Assembly (NCBI GenBank): GCA_964504305.1
Contig: CAZDEB010000001.1
Coordinates: 1 to 64,000, forward strand
Source of the DNA: UBA11606 sp964504305
GTDB taxonomy: Bacteria; Actinomycetota; Acidimicrobiia; Acidimicrobiales; Aldehydirespiratoraceae
DNA: 64,000 nucleotides
Direction of reading: 5' to 3'
Part shown: one piece after another, positions 31,718-40,449 of the stretch
How positions within the stretch are numbered: position 1 is the stretch's first letter
How the letters are laid out: each line of letters starts with the position of its first letter
The notes under the pieces: generated by a model
What the model saw: the letters and a program-made list of their open reading frames with translations, nothing else
Told to the model about the DNA's origin: nothing
The model's database searches: none
Program-made: the position numbers and the translations under genes

Positions 31718-32559
31718 TGTCAGATCGACTCGATATTCAAAAGACCTACAAGCTGTTCATCGGCGGGGCGTTTCCCCGCTCGGAATCCGGGCGAACGACC
31801 GACATCGTCGCGGCGGACGGTTCGCTGGTGGCCAACATTGCCAAGGCGTCACGTAAAGACTTGCGCGATGCCGTTAAGGCAGCGCGGGGCGCCCAGTCCG
31901 GGTGGGCCGCTCGCACGGCCTACAACCGTGGACAAATTTTGTATCGCATCGCCGAAGTAATGGAAGGGCGTCGGGCACAGTTCGAGACCGAGTTGGTCAC
32001 TTGTGGAGCCTCGGCGGACGAAGCATCCGCCGAGGTCGACACCGCGATCGACACTTGGGTTTGGTATGCCGGCTGGTGCGACAAGTTCCAACACATAGTG
32101 GGCACCGTGAATCCCGTGGCGGGTTCGTTCTTCAACTTCAGCGTGCCCGAACCCACTGGCGTGGTTGGGGTCGTCGCCCCCGAAGAGCCGTCCCTCTCGG
32201 GGCTGGTGGCCCGCTTGGCCCCCGCGCTCGTTGGCGGCAATACGACGGTGGTTCTGCCCAGCGAGGCCGCGCCGCTGTCGTCGATCAGCCTGGCCGAAAC
32301 TCTCGCGACGTCCGATGTGCCCGGCGGCGTGGTCAACATCCTCACCGGACCCAAGGCTGATTTGGTGCCTTGGCTCTTGGGCCACATGGATGTCAACGCC
32401 GTTGATCTCACCGGCATCGACAATGTCGCCCCCGGGGTCCTCGACCTCGCGGCCGAGAACGTCAAGCGAATAGTTCGTCGGGCGCCGTTGGATCAGTGTC
32501 CGGAGGCGATCACCGATTTCTGCGAAATGAAGACCGTCTGGCACCCGATAGGGCGTTAG
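31717..32559 (+). CDS. ALDH-family protein lacking the catalytic domain
   Basis: A 280-residue protein similar to the N-terminal cofactor-binding part of aldehyde dehydrogenases (YKLFIGGAFPRSESGRT, NRGQILYRIAEVME, GVVGVVAPEEPSLSGLVARLAPALVGGN). The active-site Cys domain is missing, and the C-terminus is a short unrelated-looking tail (FCEMKTVWHPIG). It is intact, has the same codon use as its neighbours, and is coupled to the full-length ALDH upstream, so it is probably a genuine non-catalytic partner rather than a decayed gene. Its role could be structural or regulatory within the DeoC/ALDH pathway. Confidence 0.82.
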   Translation: MSDRLDIQKTYKLFIGGAFPRSESGRTTDIVAADGSLVANIAKASRKDLRDAVKAARGAQSGWAARTAYNRGQILYRIAEVMEGRRAQFETELVTCGASADEASAEVDTAIDTWVWYAGWCDKFQHIVGTVNPVAGSFFNFSVPEPTGVVGVVAPEEPSLSGLVARLAPALVGGNTTVVLPSEAAPLSSISLAETLATSDVPGGVVNILTGPKADLVPWLLGHMDVNAVDLTGIDNVAPGVLDLAAENVKRIVRRAPLDQCPEAITDFCEMKTVWHPIGR

Positions 32560-32579
32560 CGGTCAACCGCGGCGCCTAC

Positions 32580-33851
32580 TCAAGCGTTGGTTATCGGTTC
32601 GGAAATGCTCACTGCGCTGGCTGAGGGGGCCTCGGCGGTCAGTTCGAGAGCATCGCCAAGTGCTTGTTGGGCGGGTGCAAACTTGTCTGGATCGTCGGTC
32701 CTGAGCTCGAGTATCGGCTCTCCGGCCGCAACCTTTTGACCCGGCTTTCGTAGACAAATCACGCCGGCTACTGGGCTTACCGGGTCTTCTTTGCGGGAGC
32801 GTCCGGCCCCCAACCGCCAAGCGGCGACGCCCACCGACAAGGCATCGAGTCGGTTGATCCAACCCGATTCGGGAGCATCGAAAGTGATGCGATGCCGGGC
32901 CTCGGGCAACGGTTTGCTGAGGTCGCCACCTTGGGCGGCGATCATCTGATCCCACACTTCTTTGGCAGCCCCCGACGCCAGAACTTTGGCCGGGTCGGCG
33001 GTAAGGCCGGCGAGCGAGACCATCTCGCGGGCTAACGCAAGGGTGACCTCGACGAGGTCGTCGGGTCCCCGCCCTTCGAGGGTGTCGATGGATTCCTGCA
33101 CCTCGACGGCGTTTCCGGCGGCGCGTCCCAGGACCGTATCCATGCTGGTCAGTAGTGCGCTGGTGCGCACGCCATGGTCGTTGCCGATTCGCACCATGGT
33201 CTCGGCTGCGGCGCGGGCCCGATCGGGTTCACGCAAAAACGCCCCAGAACCGAATTTGACGTCTAGTACGAGCGCGTCGGTGCCTTCGGCGATTTTCTTC
33301 GACATGATCGAGCTGGCTATCAACGGAATCGAGTCGACGGTGGCAGTGACATCTCGCAGGGCGTACATGCGTCGGTCGGCGGGAGCAAGGTTGGCGCTGG
33401 CGGCCACGATGACCCCGCCCACGTCGCGTAGTTGTCGGACCATCTCGTCGTTGGTCAACGATGCTTGCCAGCCCGAAATCGACTCGAGCTTGTCGAGGGT
33501 GCCTCCCGTGTGACCCAGCCCGCGACCCGACAGTTGTGGCACGGCGGCGCCGCACGCGGCAACCAGTGGAACCAGGACCAGCGAGACTTTGTCACCCACT
33601 CCGCCGGTCGAGTGTTTGTCGACGGTTGGCCGTCCTACTCCCGAAAGATCGAGAGTCTCGCCGGAGTCGACCATGGCTTGGGTCCAGACGTTCAGCTCGT
33701 CTGGTTCCATGCCATTGAAGTACATGGCCATGGTGAACGCGGCCGCTTGGTCGTCGGTGATCTCGTTGGCCGTAAAGCGTTCGATGAACCACCTGATTTG
33801 CTGGTTGGTGAGCTTGTGGCCGTCACGCTTTGCTTTGAGGACATCGATCAT
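32580..33851 (-). CDS. deoA: Thymidine phosphorylase
   Basis: A 423-residue pyrimidine nucleoside phosphorylase. Visible signature: VDKHSTGGVGDKVSLVLVPLVAACGAAVPQLSGRGLGHTGGTLDKLES (phosphate and base binding), the YALRDVTATVDSIPLIASSIMSKK segment, and KFGSGAF. The C-terminal PYNP domain follows. ATG 33851 lies 10 bases after the cdd stop, and both genes form a minus-strand pair that converges on the deoC operon. It produces 2-deoxyribose 1-phosphate, feeding the same mutase/DeoC path as the purine phosphorylase. Confidence 0.94.
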   Translation of the reverse strand: MIDVLKAKRDGHKLTNQQIRWFIERFTANEITDDQAAAFTMAMYFNGMEPDELNVWTQAMVDSGETLDLSGVGRPTVDKHSTGGVGDKVSLVLVPLVAACGAAVPQLSGRGLGHTGGTLDKLESISGWQASLTNDEMVRQLRDVGGVIVAASANLAPADRRMYALRDVTATVDSIPLIASSIMSKKIAEGTDALVLDVKFGSGAFLREPDRARAAAETMVRIGNDHGVRTSALLTSMDTVLGRAAGNAVEVQESIDTLEGRGPDDLVEVTLALAREMVSLAGLTADPAKVLASGAAKEVWDQMIAAQGGDLSKPLPEARHRITFDAPESGWINRLDALSVGVAAWRLGAGRSRKEDPVSPVAGVICLRKPGQKVAAGEPILELRTDDPDKFAPAQQALGDALELTAEAPSASAVSISEPITNA

Positions 33852-33861
33852 TTCCACCGGT

Positions 33862-34272
33862 TCAGCCCTTTGCCTCTTGGAGATCGCCGGGTCCGAACGC
33901 GTCGACCAGCAGGCTGCGCAGCTGCATGGGCCCGCGGGCAGTGTCGACGAGGACGTCCCCACCTCCGGCCTCGTGCAGCAGTTGTCGGCACCGTCCGCAC
34001 GGGGAGAGTTTTTCGCCTTGAGGGTTGGCCGCGACCATGGCGATGAGCTGCCCGCCGCCACCGTTGTGAAGTTCTGAAACCATCCCGCATTCGGCGCAAA
34101 GGGTCATCCCGTAAGAGGCGTTCTCCACGTTGCATCCGGTGACGATTCGGCCGTCGTCGACCAACCCGGCCGCTCCGACCGGGTAGTTCGAGTACGGCGA
34201 ATACGAGTGGCGAGCTGCTTCGCGTGCTTGCGCGAGCAACTCGTTCCAGTCGATTTCAGCTGAATTGGTCAT
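33862..34272 (-). CDS. cdd: Cytidine deaminase
   Basis: A 136-residue homotetrameric-type deaminase converting (deoxy)cytidine to (deoxy)uridine. The zinc site is complete: GCNVENASYGMTLCAECG contains the catalytic CAE, and SPCGRCRQLL supplies the paired Cys ligands. SPYSNYPVGAAGL is the substrate-binding start. ATG 34272 is favoured over the ATG at 34302, as it begins just before the conserved helix. It is upstream of deoA on the same strand, completing pyrimidine deoxynucleoside breakdown. Confidence 0.94.
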   Translation of the reverse strand: MTNSAEIDWNELLAQAREAARHSYSPYSNYPVGAAGLVDDGRIVTGCNVENASYGMTLCAECGMVSELHNGGGGQLIAMVAANPQGEKLSPCGRCRQLLHEAGGGDVLVDTARGPMQLRSLLVDAFGPGDLQEAKG

Positions 34273-34412
34273 GCCACAATGCTTACGCGATCCAAGCCGC
34301 AAACAGTGGATAGCGCCGATTGTGCGGCGTTGCTGGTGGAACGTACCAATGATCGCCCCTAGGCTCTTGGCGAGACCGGCACCAGGTTGGGCTCAGATTG
34401 AAAGAGTTACAC

Positions 34413-34610
34413 ATGCAAGGAACAGTTAAGTTCTTCAACAGCGAGAAGGGCTTCGGCTTTATCTCACGTGACGGCGAAGACGACGTTTTTGTCCACTTCT
34501 CCAACATCGCCGGCGACGGCTACAAGTCGCTCGACGAGGGTCAGACCGTCGAATTCGACGTTGCGCCTGGTCGCAAGGGCGACGAAGCGCAGAACGTTCG
34601 CGTCGTCTGA
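34413..34610 (+). CDS. cspA: Cold-shock domain protein
   Basis: A 65-residue single-domain cold-shock protein. RNP1 is KGFGFIS and RNP2 is DVFVHFS, both intact, in the usual order after MQGTVKFFNSE. It binds single-stranded RNA/DNA as a chaperone. ATG 34413 gives the standard family length; the TTG at 34398 is an unlikely alternative. It is a single-gene transcript ended by a strong terminator. Confidence 0.95.
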   Translation: MQGTVKFFNSEKGFGFISRDGEDDVFVHFSNIAGDGYKSLDEGQTVEFDVAPGRKGDEAQNVRVV

Positions 34611-34645
34611 ATCAACCGATAGCGGCCTCTAAGGTCACTAGTCAG

Positions 34646-34680
34646 GGGCCCAGTCTTCGGACTGGGCCCTTGTGGTTTTT
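34646..34680 (+). terminator. Intrinsic terminator of the cold-shock gene
   Basis: GGGCCCAGTC and its exact complement flank a TTCG tetraloop (34646-34669), followed by a T-rich stretch ending in five T (34670-34680). It is the clearest Rho-independent terminator in the window. Confidence 0.92.
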
Positions 34681-34709
34681 GATCGGCGTGGGCGCTTAGG
34701 ATCGGGTTG

Positions 34710-35636
34710 ATGTCGCAGCCTGTTGAGCAACGTATGAAGATCGGTGTGCAACTTCCCGAAGTCGAATGGGAGGTGCCCTTTCCCGAGTTGATCAAGATGG
34801 CGCAGGCCGCCGAAACTGTTGGCTTTGACTCGGTCTGGTACGGCGACCATCTCATCTACGATCTGCCTGTTGGCGCCCGCGGGCCGTGGGAGGCGTGGAC
34901 CACTCTCGCGGCGATAGCGGCCAGCACTACCACGATCGAACTTGGTCCGTTGGTGGCGTCGACGAGCTTTCATGCCCCGGCCATGCTCGCCAAGCAAGCC
35001 GCGACGGTGGATGCCATTTCGCAGGGCCGGCTGATTGTGGGGTTGGGCGCGGGGTGGAATCGGCGCGAGTACGACGCGTTTGGATTTGCGTTTGATCGCC
35101 GGGTGAGCCGGTTCAGCGAAGCCTTCACAATCATCCGTACGTTGTTGAGCGACGGAGAAATCGACTTTCACGGCCAGTTCTATGATACTGATCGCTGCGT
35201 TCTGCACCCTCGATCACCGCGTGTCGGTGGCCCGCCACTCATGATCGGGTCGATCGGGGATCGTATGCTCGACATCACCCTTCCCTATGTTGACGCCTGG
35301 AATATGTGGTGGAGTCAGTACGGCAACTCGGCGGCAGGCTTCGCCCGCGAAAAAGAGCGGGTCGATGCGTTGATAGTCGCCGCCGGTCGACCGGTGGACG
35401 ATGTTGCTGCGACCGCTGCGGTGCATGTTCGTCTCCCAGGTGGAACCGGCCGGCAGATGGGCGACTACGTTGGCGATCTCGAGATAGCGCCGTTGGAGGG
35501 TTCGCCCAAAGAGTTGGCCGAGCAGTTGGCCCAATTCGAGGCTGCCGGGGCGTCTCACATCCAACTGTGCGTAGATCCGATCACCCGCGAGAGCATCGAG
35601 TTTCTGGGGGCTGCGCTCGAGGAGTTTCGCGGCTAA
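34710..35636 (+). CDS. LLM-class F420-dependent oxidoreductase
   Basis: A 308-residue luciferase-like TIM-barrel protein of the actinobacterial F420 group. Typical segments: GFDSVWYGDHLIYD, TTTIELGPLVASTSFHAPAMLAKQAATVDAISQGRLIVGLGAGWNRREYDAFG, and PPLMIGSIGDRML near the middle. ATG 34710 is one codon after a TTG; ATG 34734 is a third possible start just before the first strand. Substrate not predictable. A VOC-family gene follows after 11 bases and may be co-transcribed. Confidence 0.88.
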   Translation: MSQPVEQRMKIGVQLPEVEWEVPFPELIKMAQAAETVGFDSVWYGDHLIYDLPVGARGPWEAWTTLAAIAASTTTIELGPLVASTSFHAPAMLAKQAATVDAISQGRLIVGLGAGWNRREYDAFGFAFDRRVSRFSEAFTIIRTLLSDGEIDFHGQFYDTDRCVLHPRSPRVGGPPLMIGSIGDRMLDITLPYVDAWNMWWSQYGNSAAGFAREKERVDALIVAAGRPVDDVAATAAVHVRLPGGTGRQMGDYVGDLEIAPLEGSPKELAEQLAQFEAAGASHIQLCVDPITRESIEFLGAALEEFRG

Positions 35637-35647
35637 AACTGAACCCG

Positions 35648-36034
35648 ATGAGACCTCAACCGATGCTTGTTGTGCACGATGTCGAAGCGGCTTCGGCGTG
35701 GTTTCAGGATGCCCTCGGATTGCGGTCGGGGCACGGCGGCGACGAGTACGAGATGTTGCTTGACGGCGACGAGTTGGTGCTGCAGTTGCATTGTTGGGAC
35801 GTTCACGAACATGCCTACCTCGGCGACGTTCACGACCCGTCGAGGGGAAATGGGGTCGCAGTGTGGTTCAGCACGGATGACTTCGACGGCTTGCTGGCTC
35901 GCATCGATGGTGGTGCGGTCGATGTGGTGGACGGCCCATTGTTCAACTCCAATGCTCAACATCACGAAGTCTGGCTACGAGGGCCCGACGGTTTCCTCGT
36001 TGTCGTCTCGGGACCTCGTCTCGGTTCTAGTTGA
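35648..36034 (+). CDS. VOC (glyoxalase/bleomycin-resistance) superfamily protein
   Basis: A 128-residue protein of two beta-alpha-beta-beta-beta units: PMLVVHDVEAASAWFQDALGLRS and then a YEMLLDGDELVLQLH strand, with HHEVWLRGPDGFLVVVSG at the C-terminus. Such proteins bind a divalent metal or a ligand and include lyases, dioxygenases and drug-binding proteins. ATG 35648 is chosen as the upstream frame is antisense to nothing meaningful and out of family length. It converges on the MocR gene. Confidence 0.85.
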   Translation: MRPQPMLVVHDVEAASAWFQDALGLRSGHGGDEYEMLLDGDELVLQLHCWDVHEHAYLGDVHDPSRGNGVAVWFSTDDFDGLLARIDGGAVDVVDGPLFNSNAQHHEVWLRGPDGFLVVVSGPRLGSS

Positions 36035-36053
36035 TGGTGACGTGACCCGGTAA

Positions 36054-37391
36054 TTACCACGAGCTCGTTGGGCCGGGCCCACGCGCCGCGGCAGCGATCG
36101 CCGAGGCAACCCGCTCGAAGTCTCGGTCGAGCGACCCAAGGCTGACCCGAATGTGGTGTTCGTCGGTGAGACTGGCTCTGAACGGTGCCCCGGGGGCTAC
36201 GCCAATCCCGTGGGCGGCCAAACTCACTACTGCCCGGTGTTCGTTCTCGACCGGAATCCACATGTTCAGTCCGGCGCCGGGCGTAGGAGTCAATCCGTGT
36301 CGGGCCAGCAACAGCTCAAAGCGAACCCGGCGTTCTTGGTAGCTTTCCGCGGCACTGGCCACCAGATCCTGGGTCGAGGGATCGGTGAGCATCGCGAGCA
36401 AAATTTCTTGGATCAGCCGGCTGGTCCAAGAAGGCCCGAGTTGGCGGCGCCTGACGATGTTGGCGATTGCTGCGGCCGGCCCCCCGATGGCGGCAATGCG
36501 AAGATCGGGTCCGTAGGACTTGGAAAAGCTGTGGATGTAGATCGTGTGGTCGGGGACGTGTCGGCCGACGCTGTGGATCGGGAGGCCGGTCGCTCCGGCG
36601 GAGTGATCGTCTTCCACCACCATGGTGCGCGTGCCTTTTACAAGCCCGGCAATGGCTCTCGCTCGGGCGGCTGAGGTGTGGATGCCGGTGGGGTTGTTGG
36701 CCCGGGGTTGGGTGATGATCGCCGCGGGGTTGAACGCCATCGCGTGTCGGACGGCATCGATCGCTGCCCCGTCTTGGTCGAGGGGGACCCCGATCACTCG
36801 CGCTCCGGCCAACTCGAGCATGTCGAGCACGGGCGGAAACGTCGGATCTTCCACCACGACAGCGTCGCCGACGCCGACCAGTTCCCCGATGACTCGATCG
36901 AGCGCATCCTGGGCGCCATCGACGACAGTGATTTCTTCGGATTCGAACGGAGCTCGACGGCGCAATTCCTTTTCGAGAGCAACGACCACAGGAGGGTCGA
37001 GGTACGACGTGATGGAGACGTTGGCGTGAATCTGATGCAGGACCGGACCGAGCGGCGGCAAGAGGCTGCGGTCAGGGGTACCGGTGCTCAGGTCGAGTTC
37101 GATGGTTCCGGGAGCGACCGGGACTTGCCAGTGGCGCCCGCCGACGCCAACTCGGGTGGACCTAACTGTTGTCCCGCGTCGGCGGTCGGTGTTGATGGTG
37201 CCGTGTGACTGGAGGATGCGCCACGCATCAGAGACTGTGTTGGCGCTCATTCCCAGGCGGGCCGCCAAGGCCCTCACGGTGGGCAGTTTGTTGCCCGCGG
37301 CTATCTGCCCCTCGGTGATGAGCGACCCGATGGCGACCACGATTCCCTGTGCTGACCGCTCCTCGAGCCTGGCTTCTATGAGCTGTTCCAT
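36054..37391 (-). CDS. MocR family transcriptional regulator (GntR HTH fused to aminotransferase fold)
   Basis: A 445-residue fusion. Residues 1-75 are a GntR winged helix (GQIAAGNKLPTVRALAARLGMSANTVSDAWRIL). Residues about 100-435 are an aspartate-aminotransferase fold with NNPTG, VVEDDHSAG, and the PLP lysine in HSFSKSYGPDLR. MocR proteins sense PLP-bound amino compounds such as GABA, taurine or beta-alanine and activate the divergent catabolic genes. Here the divergent genes are a class III aminotransferase and mmsA. Repeats in the shared promoter region fit its binding mode. Confidence 0.92.
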   Translation of the reverse strand: MEQLIEARLEERSAQGIVVAIGSLITEGQIAAGNKLPTVRALAARLGMSANTVSDAWRILQSHGTINTDRRRGTTVRSTRVGVGGRHWQVPVAPGTIELDLSTGTPDRSLLPPLGPVLHQIHANVSITSYLDPPVVVALEKELRRRAPFESEEITVVDGAQDALDRVIGELVGVGDAVVVEDPTFPPVLDMLELAGARVIGVPLDQDGAAIDAVRHAMAFNPAAIITQPRANNPTGIHTSAARARAIAGLVKGTRTMVVEDDHSAGATGLPIHSVGRHVPDHTIYIHSFSKSYGPDLRIAAIGGPAAAIANIVRRRQLGPSWTSRLIQEILLAMLTDPSTQDLVASAAESYQERRVRFELLLARHGLTPTPGAGLNMWIPVENEHRAVVSLAAHGIGVAPGAPFRASLTDEHHIRVSLGSLDRDFERVASAIAAAARGPGPTSSW

Positions 37392-37396
37392 GCGTC

Positions 37397-37441
37397 AGAG
37401 TCCTTGTTCCAACATTTTGTATACTACAAAGAGAGTCTTGT
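37397..37441. promoter_or_regulatory. Direct repeats and palindrome upstream of the aminotransferase (MocR sites)
   Basis: AGAGTCCTTGT (37397-37407) and AGAGTCTTGT (37432-37441) form an imperfect direct repeat 35 bases apart. Between them lies the inverted repeat TTTGTA-N3-TACAAA (37416-37430). MocR regulators often bind direct repeats, and the location between the divergent regulator and aminotransferase fits. Confidence 0.5.
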
Positions 37442-37514
37442 AAAGATAGTGTCAGGTCAAATACGCTTGGCGAGAGACGGCAAACCCCTAGCCGCCGAAC
37501 CCGGAGGGCCGACG

Positions 37515-38804
37515 ATGGCTGCCAATGCCGAACTTCTCAAGCGCTACCGCGCCGTCTTTCCCGGTTATGTCAAACCGCTTTACGGCGAGCCGATCTCGAT
37601 CGACCGCGGCGAGGGCGGTTACGTGTGGGACCTCGAAGGCGAGCGGTATCTCGACTTCTTCGGCGGGGTGCTCACCACCATGATCGGGCACAGCAATCCC
37701 GACGTGGTTGCCGCGGTGCAGGCCCAAGCGGCCAAGGTCATGCACACGTCCACTCTGTACTTGTCCGAACCCATGATCGAGTTAGCCGAGGAGATCGCCG
37801 CGGCCTCGGGGATCCCCGATGCTCGCGTGTTCTTCACCACGTCGGGAAGCGAAGCAAACGACACCGCGATCTTGTTGGCGACGAGTTACCGAAAGTCAAA
37901 CCAGGTCCTGGCCATGCGCAACAGCTACCACGGCCGTTCGTTCACCACTCAGGCCATCACGTCTCACTCGTCATGGTCGTCTACCAGCCTGTCGGGACTC
38001 TCGGTCAACTTCGTGCAAGGCGCGTATCGCCTCCGGAGCCCGTTTCGCGATATGGACGATGCCGATTTCACCGAAGCGTGTGTAGAGGACCTCCAGCAAG
38101 TGATCGACATGATGACGGCGGGCGATGTGGCCTGCCTGATCGCCGAACCGATCCAAGGGGTCGGAGGGTTTGCTACTCCACCAGATGGATTCTTCGGCGG
38201 TTTCCAAAAGGTTCTCTCGAACCACGGCATCTTGTTTGTCAGCGACGAAGTGCAGACCGGATGGGGCCGAACCGGCGAACACTTCTGGGGCTATCAGGCC
38301 CACGACATCGTGCCCGACATGCTCACCTTTGCCAAGGGCGTCGGCAACGGCATCACCCTTGCCGGAGTCGTGGCCCGAGCCGAGATTACCGACACGATCA
38401 CCGCTCATTCGTTCAGCACCTTTGGTGGTAACCCGCTGTCTGCTTCGGCCGGGTTGGCCACCTTGCGTCACGTCCAGGCCAACGATTTACAGGGCAACGC
38501 CCTCGCGATGGGCAACCGCCTCAGCGCCGGGCTCCAGCCGGTCGTTGATAGCCACGACTGGATCGCCGAACTGCGCGGCAAAGGCCTCATGCAAGCCATC
38601 GAGACCGTGCAACCCGGTTCAAACGAGCCCGACGGAGCGCGAGCCGACGCCATTCTCGAAGGCTGCAAGAACCGAGGCTTGCTGGTCGGCAAAGGCGGGC
38701 TTTATGGCAACGTCATCCGTATCACGCCGATGCTCGATGTCAGCGAGGACGAAATCGACGAAGGAGTCGCCATCATCGTGGCGGCTATCGAATCAGTTAG
38801 CTAG
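37515..38804 (+). CDS. Class III PLP aminotransferase (beta-alanine/GABA-type)
   Basis: A 429-residue class III aminotransferase. Motifs: FFGGVLTTMIGHSNPDVV, TTSGSEANDTAI, NSYHGRSFTTQAITSH, LIAEPIQGVGGFATPP, SDEVQTGWGRTGEHFWGYQ and FAKGVGNG with the PLP lysine. It resembles alanine-glyoxylate/beta-aminoisobutyrate transaminases (AGXT2-like). ATG 37515 has a GGAGG site 9 bases upstream; the frame extends further upstream but covers the promoter. Followed by mmsA, it should convert beta-alanine or beta-aminoisobutyrate to the semialdehyde. Exact substrate not fixed by sequence. Confidence 0.88.
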   Translation: MAANAELLKRYRAVFPGYVKPLYGEPISIDRGEGGYVWDLEGERYLDFFGGVLTTMIGHSNPDVVAAVQAQAAKVMHTSTLYLSEPMIELAEEIAAASGIPDARVFFTTSGSEANDTAILLATSYRKSNQVLAMRNSYHGRSFTTQAITSHSSWSSTSLSGLSVNFVQGAYRLRSPFRDMDDADFTEACVEDLQQVIDMMTAGDVACLIAEPIQGVGGFATPPDGFFGGFQKVLSNHGILFVSDEVQTGWGRTGEHFWGYQAHDIVPDMLTFAKGVGNGITLAGVVARAEITDTITAHSFSTFGGNPLSASAGLATLRHVQANDLQGNALAMGNRLSAGLQPVVDSHDWIAELRGKGLMQAIETVQPGSNEPDGARADAILEGCKNRGLLVGKGGLYGNVIRITPMLDVSEDEIDEGVAIIVAAIESVS

Positions 38805-38854
38805 ACCGGTCGCCGGGGCAACACTCAACCCCGCCGAACTATTGAGGAGTACTC

Positions 38855-40342
38855 GTGAACACAATTGGTCATCTCATTGACGGCAAACGAGTCGACGGCA
38901 CATCGGGGCGCTCGTCGGCAGTTTTCAATCCCGCGACCGGCGATCAAACCAGCGAACTGGCTCTGGCCTCGCTCGACGAAGTCGACATCGCCGTTGCGTC
39001 GGCCAAAGCGGCCTTCGAGACGTGGAGCAAAGTAAGCGTCGCCCGACGGATCAAACTCATGTACGCGTTTCGCAATCTGGTGGTCGAGCACGCCGACGAA
39101 GTTGGTCGCCTTCTGACTGCCGAACACGGCAAAGTCCTGAGCGACTCCGCCGGCGAAGTCGCCCGTTGCATCGAGAACATCGAGTTTGCTTGCGGGCTGG
39201 CCGAGCACCTCAAAGGGAATCTCAACGAGTCGGCCTCCACCGGTGTCGACGTCTACACCGTGCGCCGCCCGCTCGGGGTCGTGGCCGGGATCACTCCCTT
39301 CAACTTTCCGGTGATGGTTCCTTTGTGGATGGCCCCCAACGCCATTGCTTGCGGTAACACCTTTGTGTTGAAGCCCTCAGAGCGAGACCCATCGGCCCCA
39401 ATGCGGTTGGCCGAACTGTTCCAAGAGGCCGGCTTTCCCCCCGGGGTGTTCAACGTCGTCAACGGCGACAAGGTTGCGGTCGACCGCCTGCTCGAACATC
39501 CCGACGTCAAAGCCGCGAGCTTTGTCGGCTCAACCCCGATCGCCAAGTACGTCTACAGCACCGGAACCTCACACGGGAAACGAATCCAAGCTCTTGGCGG
39601 GGCCAAGAACCACATGGTCGTGCTCCCCGATGCCGACATCGACTTGGCAGCGGACTCGGCGGTCTCGGCCGCCTACGGTTCGGCCGGCGAACGGTGTATG
39701 GCTATCTCGGTTGTCGCAGCGGTGGGAGACGTGGCCGACCCGCTTGTCGACGCCATCAAGGTTCGCATGGAAAAGCTGGTGATCGGCGATGGCACCGACC
39801 CAGCTTCAGAAATGGGGCCGCTCATCACCCGTGAGGCTCGCGATCGCGTTGCCGGCTACGTCGGGGGAGCAGCCGACGACGGCGCCACCGTGGTGGTCGA
39901 CGGTCGCGACGCCCACTTCGAGAACGACGGAAACTTCATCGGTGTCAGCCTGCTCGATCACGTCACCACCGACATGGACGCGTACCGCGACGAGATCTTC
40001 GGTCCGGTTCTCGGCGTGGTTCGCTGCGACACTTACGCCGAGGCCGTCAATCTCATCGCCGACAATCCGTGGGGTAACGGGGCGGCGATCTTCACCCGCG
40101 ACGGTGGAGCGGCTCGGCAGTTCCAAGAGGATGCCGACGCCGGAATGGTCGGAATCAACGTGCCGATCCCCGTGCCGGTTGGTTACCACTCTTTTGGTGG
40201 GTGGAAAGACTCGTTGTTCGGCGACATAACCATGTACGGACCAGAGGGCGTCAAGTTCTACACGCGCCCGAAAGTGATCACCAGCCGCTGGCCTGATCCA
40301 GCCGGGAGCGCAGTCGACCTGGGTTTCCCCACCAACCACTAG
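38855..40342 (+). CDS. mmsA: CoA-acylating methylmalonate-semialdehyde dehydrogenase
   Basis: A 495-residue CoA-dependent ALDH that oxidises methylmalonate or malonate semialdehyde to propionyl-CoA or acetyl-CoA. Diagnostic segments: IGHLIDGKRVDGTSGRSS, GITPFNFPVMVPLWMAPNAIACGN, FVGSTPIAKYVY, LGGAKNHMVVLPDAD and the catalytic GSAGERCMAIS; the C-terminus has INVPIPVPVGYHSFGGWKDSLFGD typical of MmsA. It follows the aminotransferase by 50 bases with a GAGGAG site. Together they degrade beta-alanine/beta-aminoisobutyrate, end products of pyrimidine breakdown. Confidence 0.94.
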   Translation: MNTIGHLIDGKRVDGTSGRSSAVFNPATGDQTSELALASLDEVDIAVASAKAAFETWSKVSVARRIKLMYAFRNLVVEHADEVGRLLTAEHGKVLSDSAGEVARCIENIEFACGLAEHLKGNLNESASTGVDVYTVRRPLGVVAGITPFNFPVMVPLWMAPNAIACGNTFVLKPSERDPSAPMRLAELFQEAGFPPGVFNVVNGDKVAVDRLLEHPDVKAASFVGSTPIAKYVYSTGTSHGKRIQALGGAKNHMVVLPDADIDLAADSAVSAAYGSAGERCMAISVVAAVGDVADPLVDAIKVRMEKLVIGDGTDPASEMGPLITREARDRVAGYVGGAADDGATVVVDGRDAHFENDGNFIGVSLLDHVTTDMDAYRDEIFGPVLGVVRCDTYAEAVNLIADNPWGNGAAIFTRDGGAARQFQEDADAGMVGINVPIPVPVGYHSFGGWKDSLFGDITMYGPEGVKFYTRPKVITSRWPDPAGSAVDLGFPTNH

Positions 40343-40449
40343 GGGCTTCCCGAATTGGCGCTGGCCAACGCCGTCGCCATCGACGACGACCAAGATCGCG
40401 AGATTGTCGAGTCGGACATCGCCTCGGAACCGTGGTTTGGGATACGAAG

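Noticed and set aside
31717..32559. Short ALDH-like gene considered a pseudogene
   Set aside because: The frame is intact, coupled by TGATG overlap and ends in a distinct tail rather than a frameshift; more likely a real non-catalytic protein.
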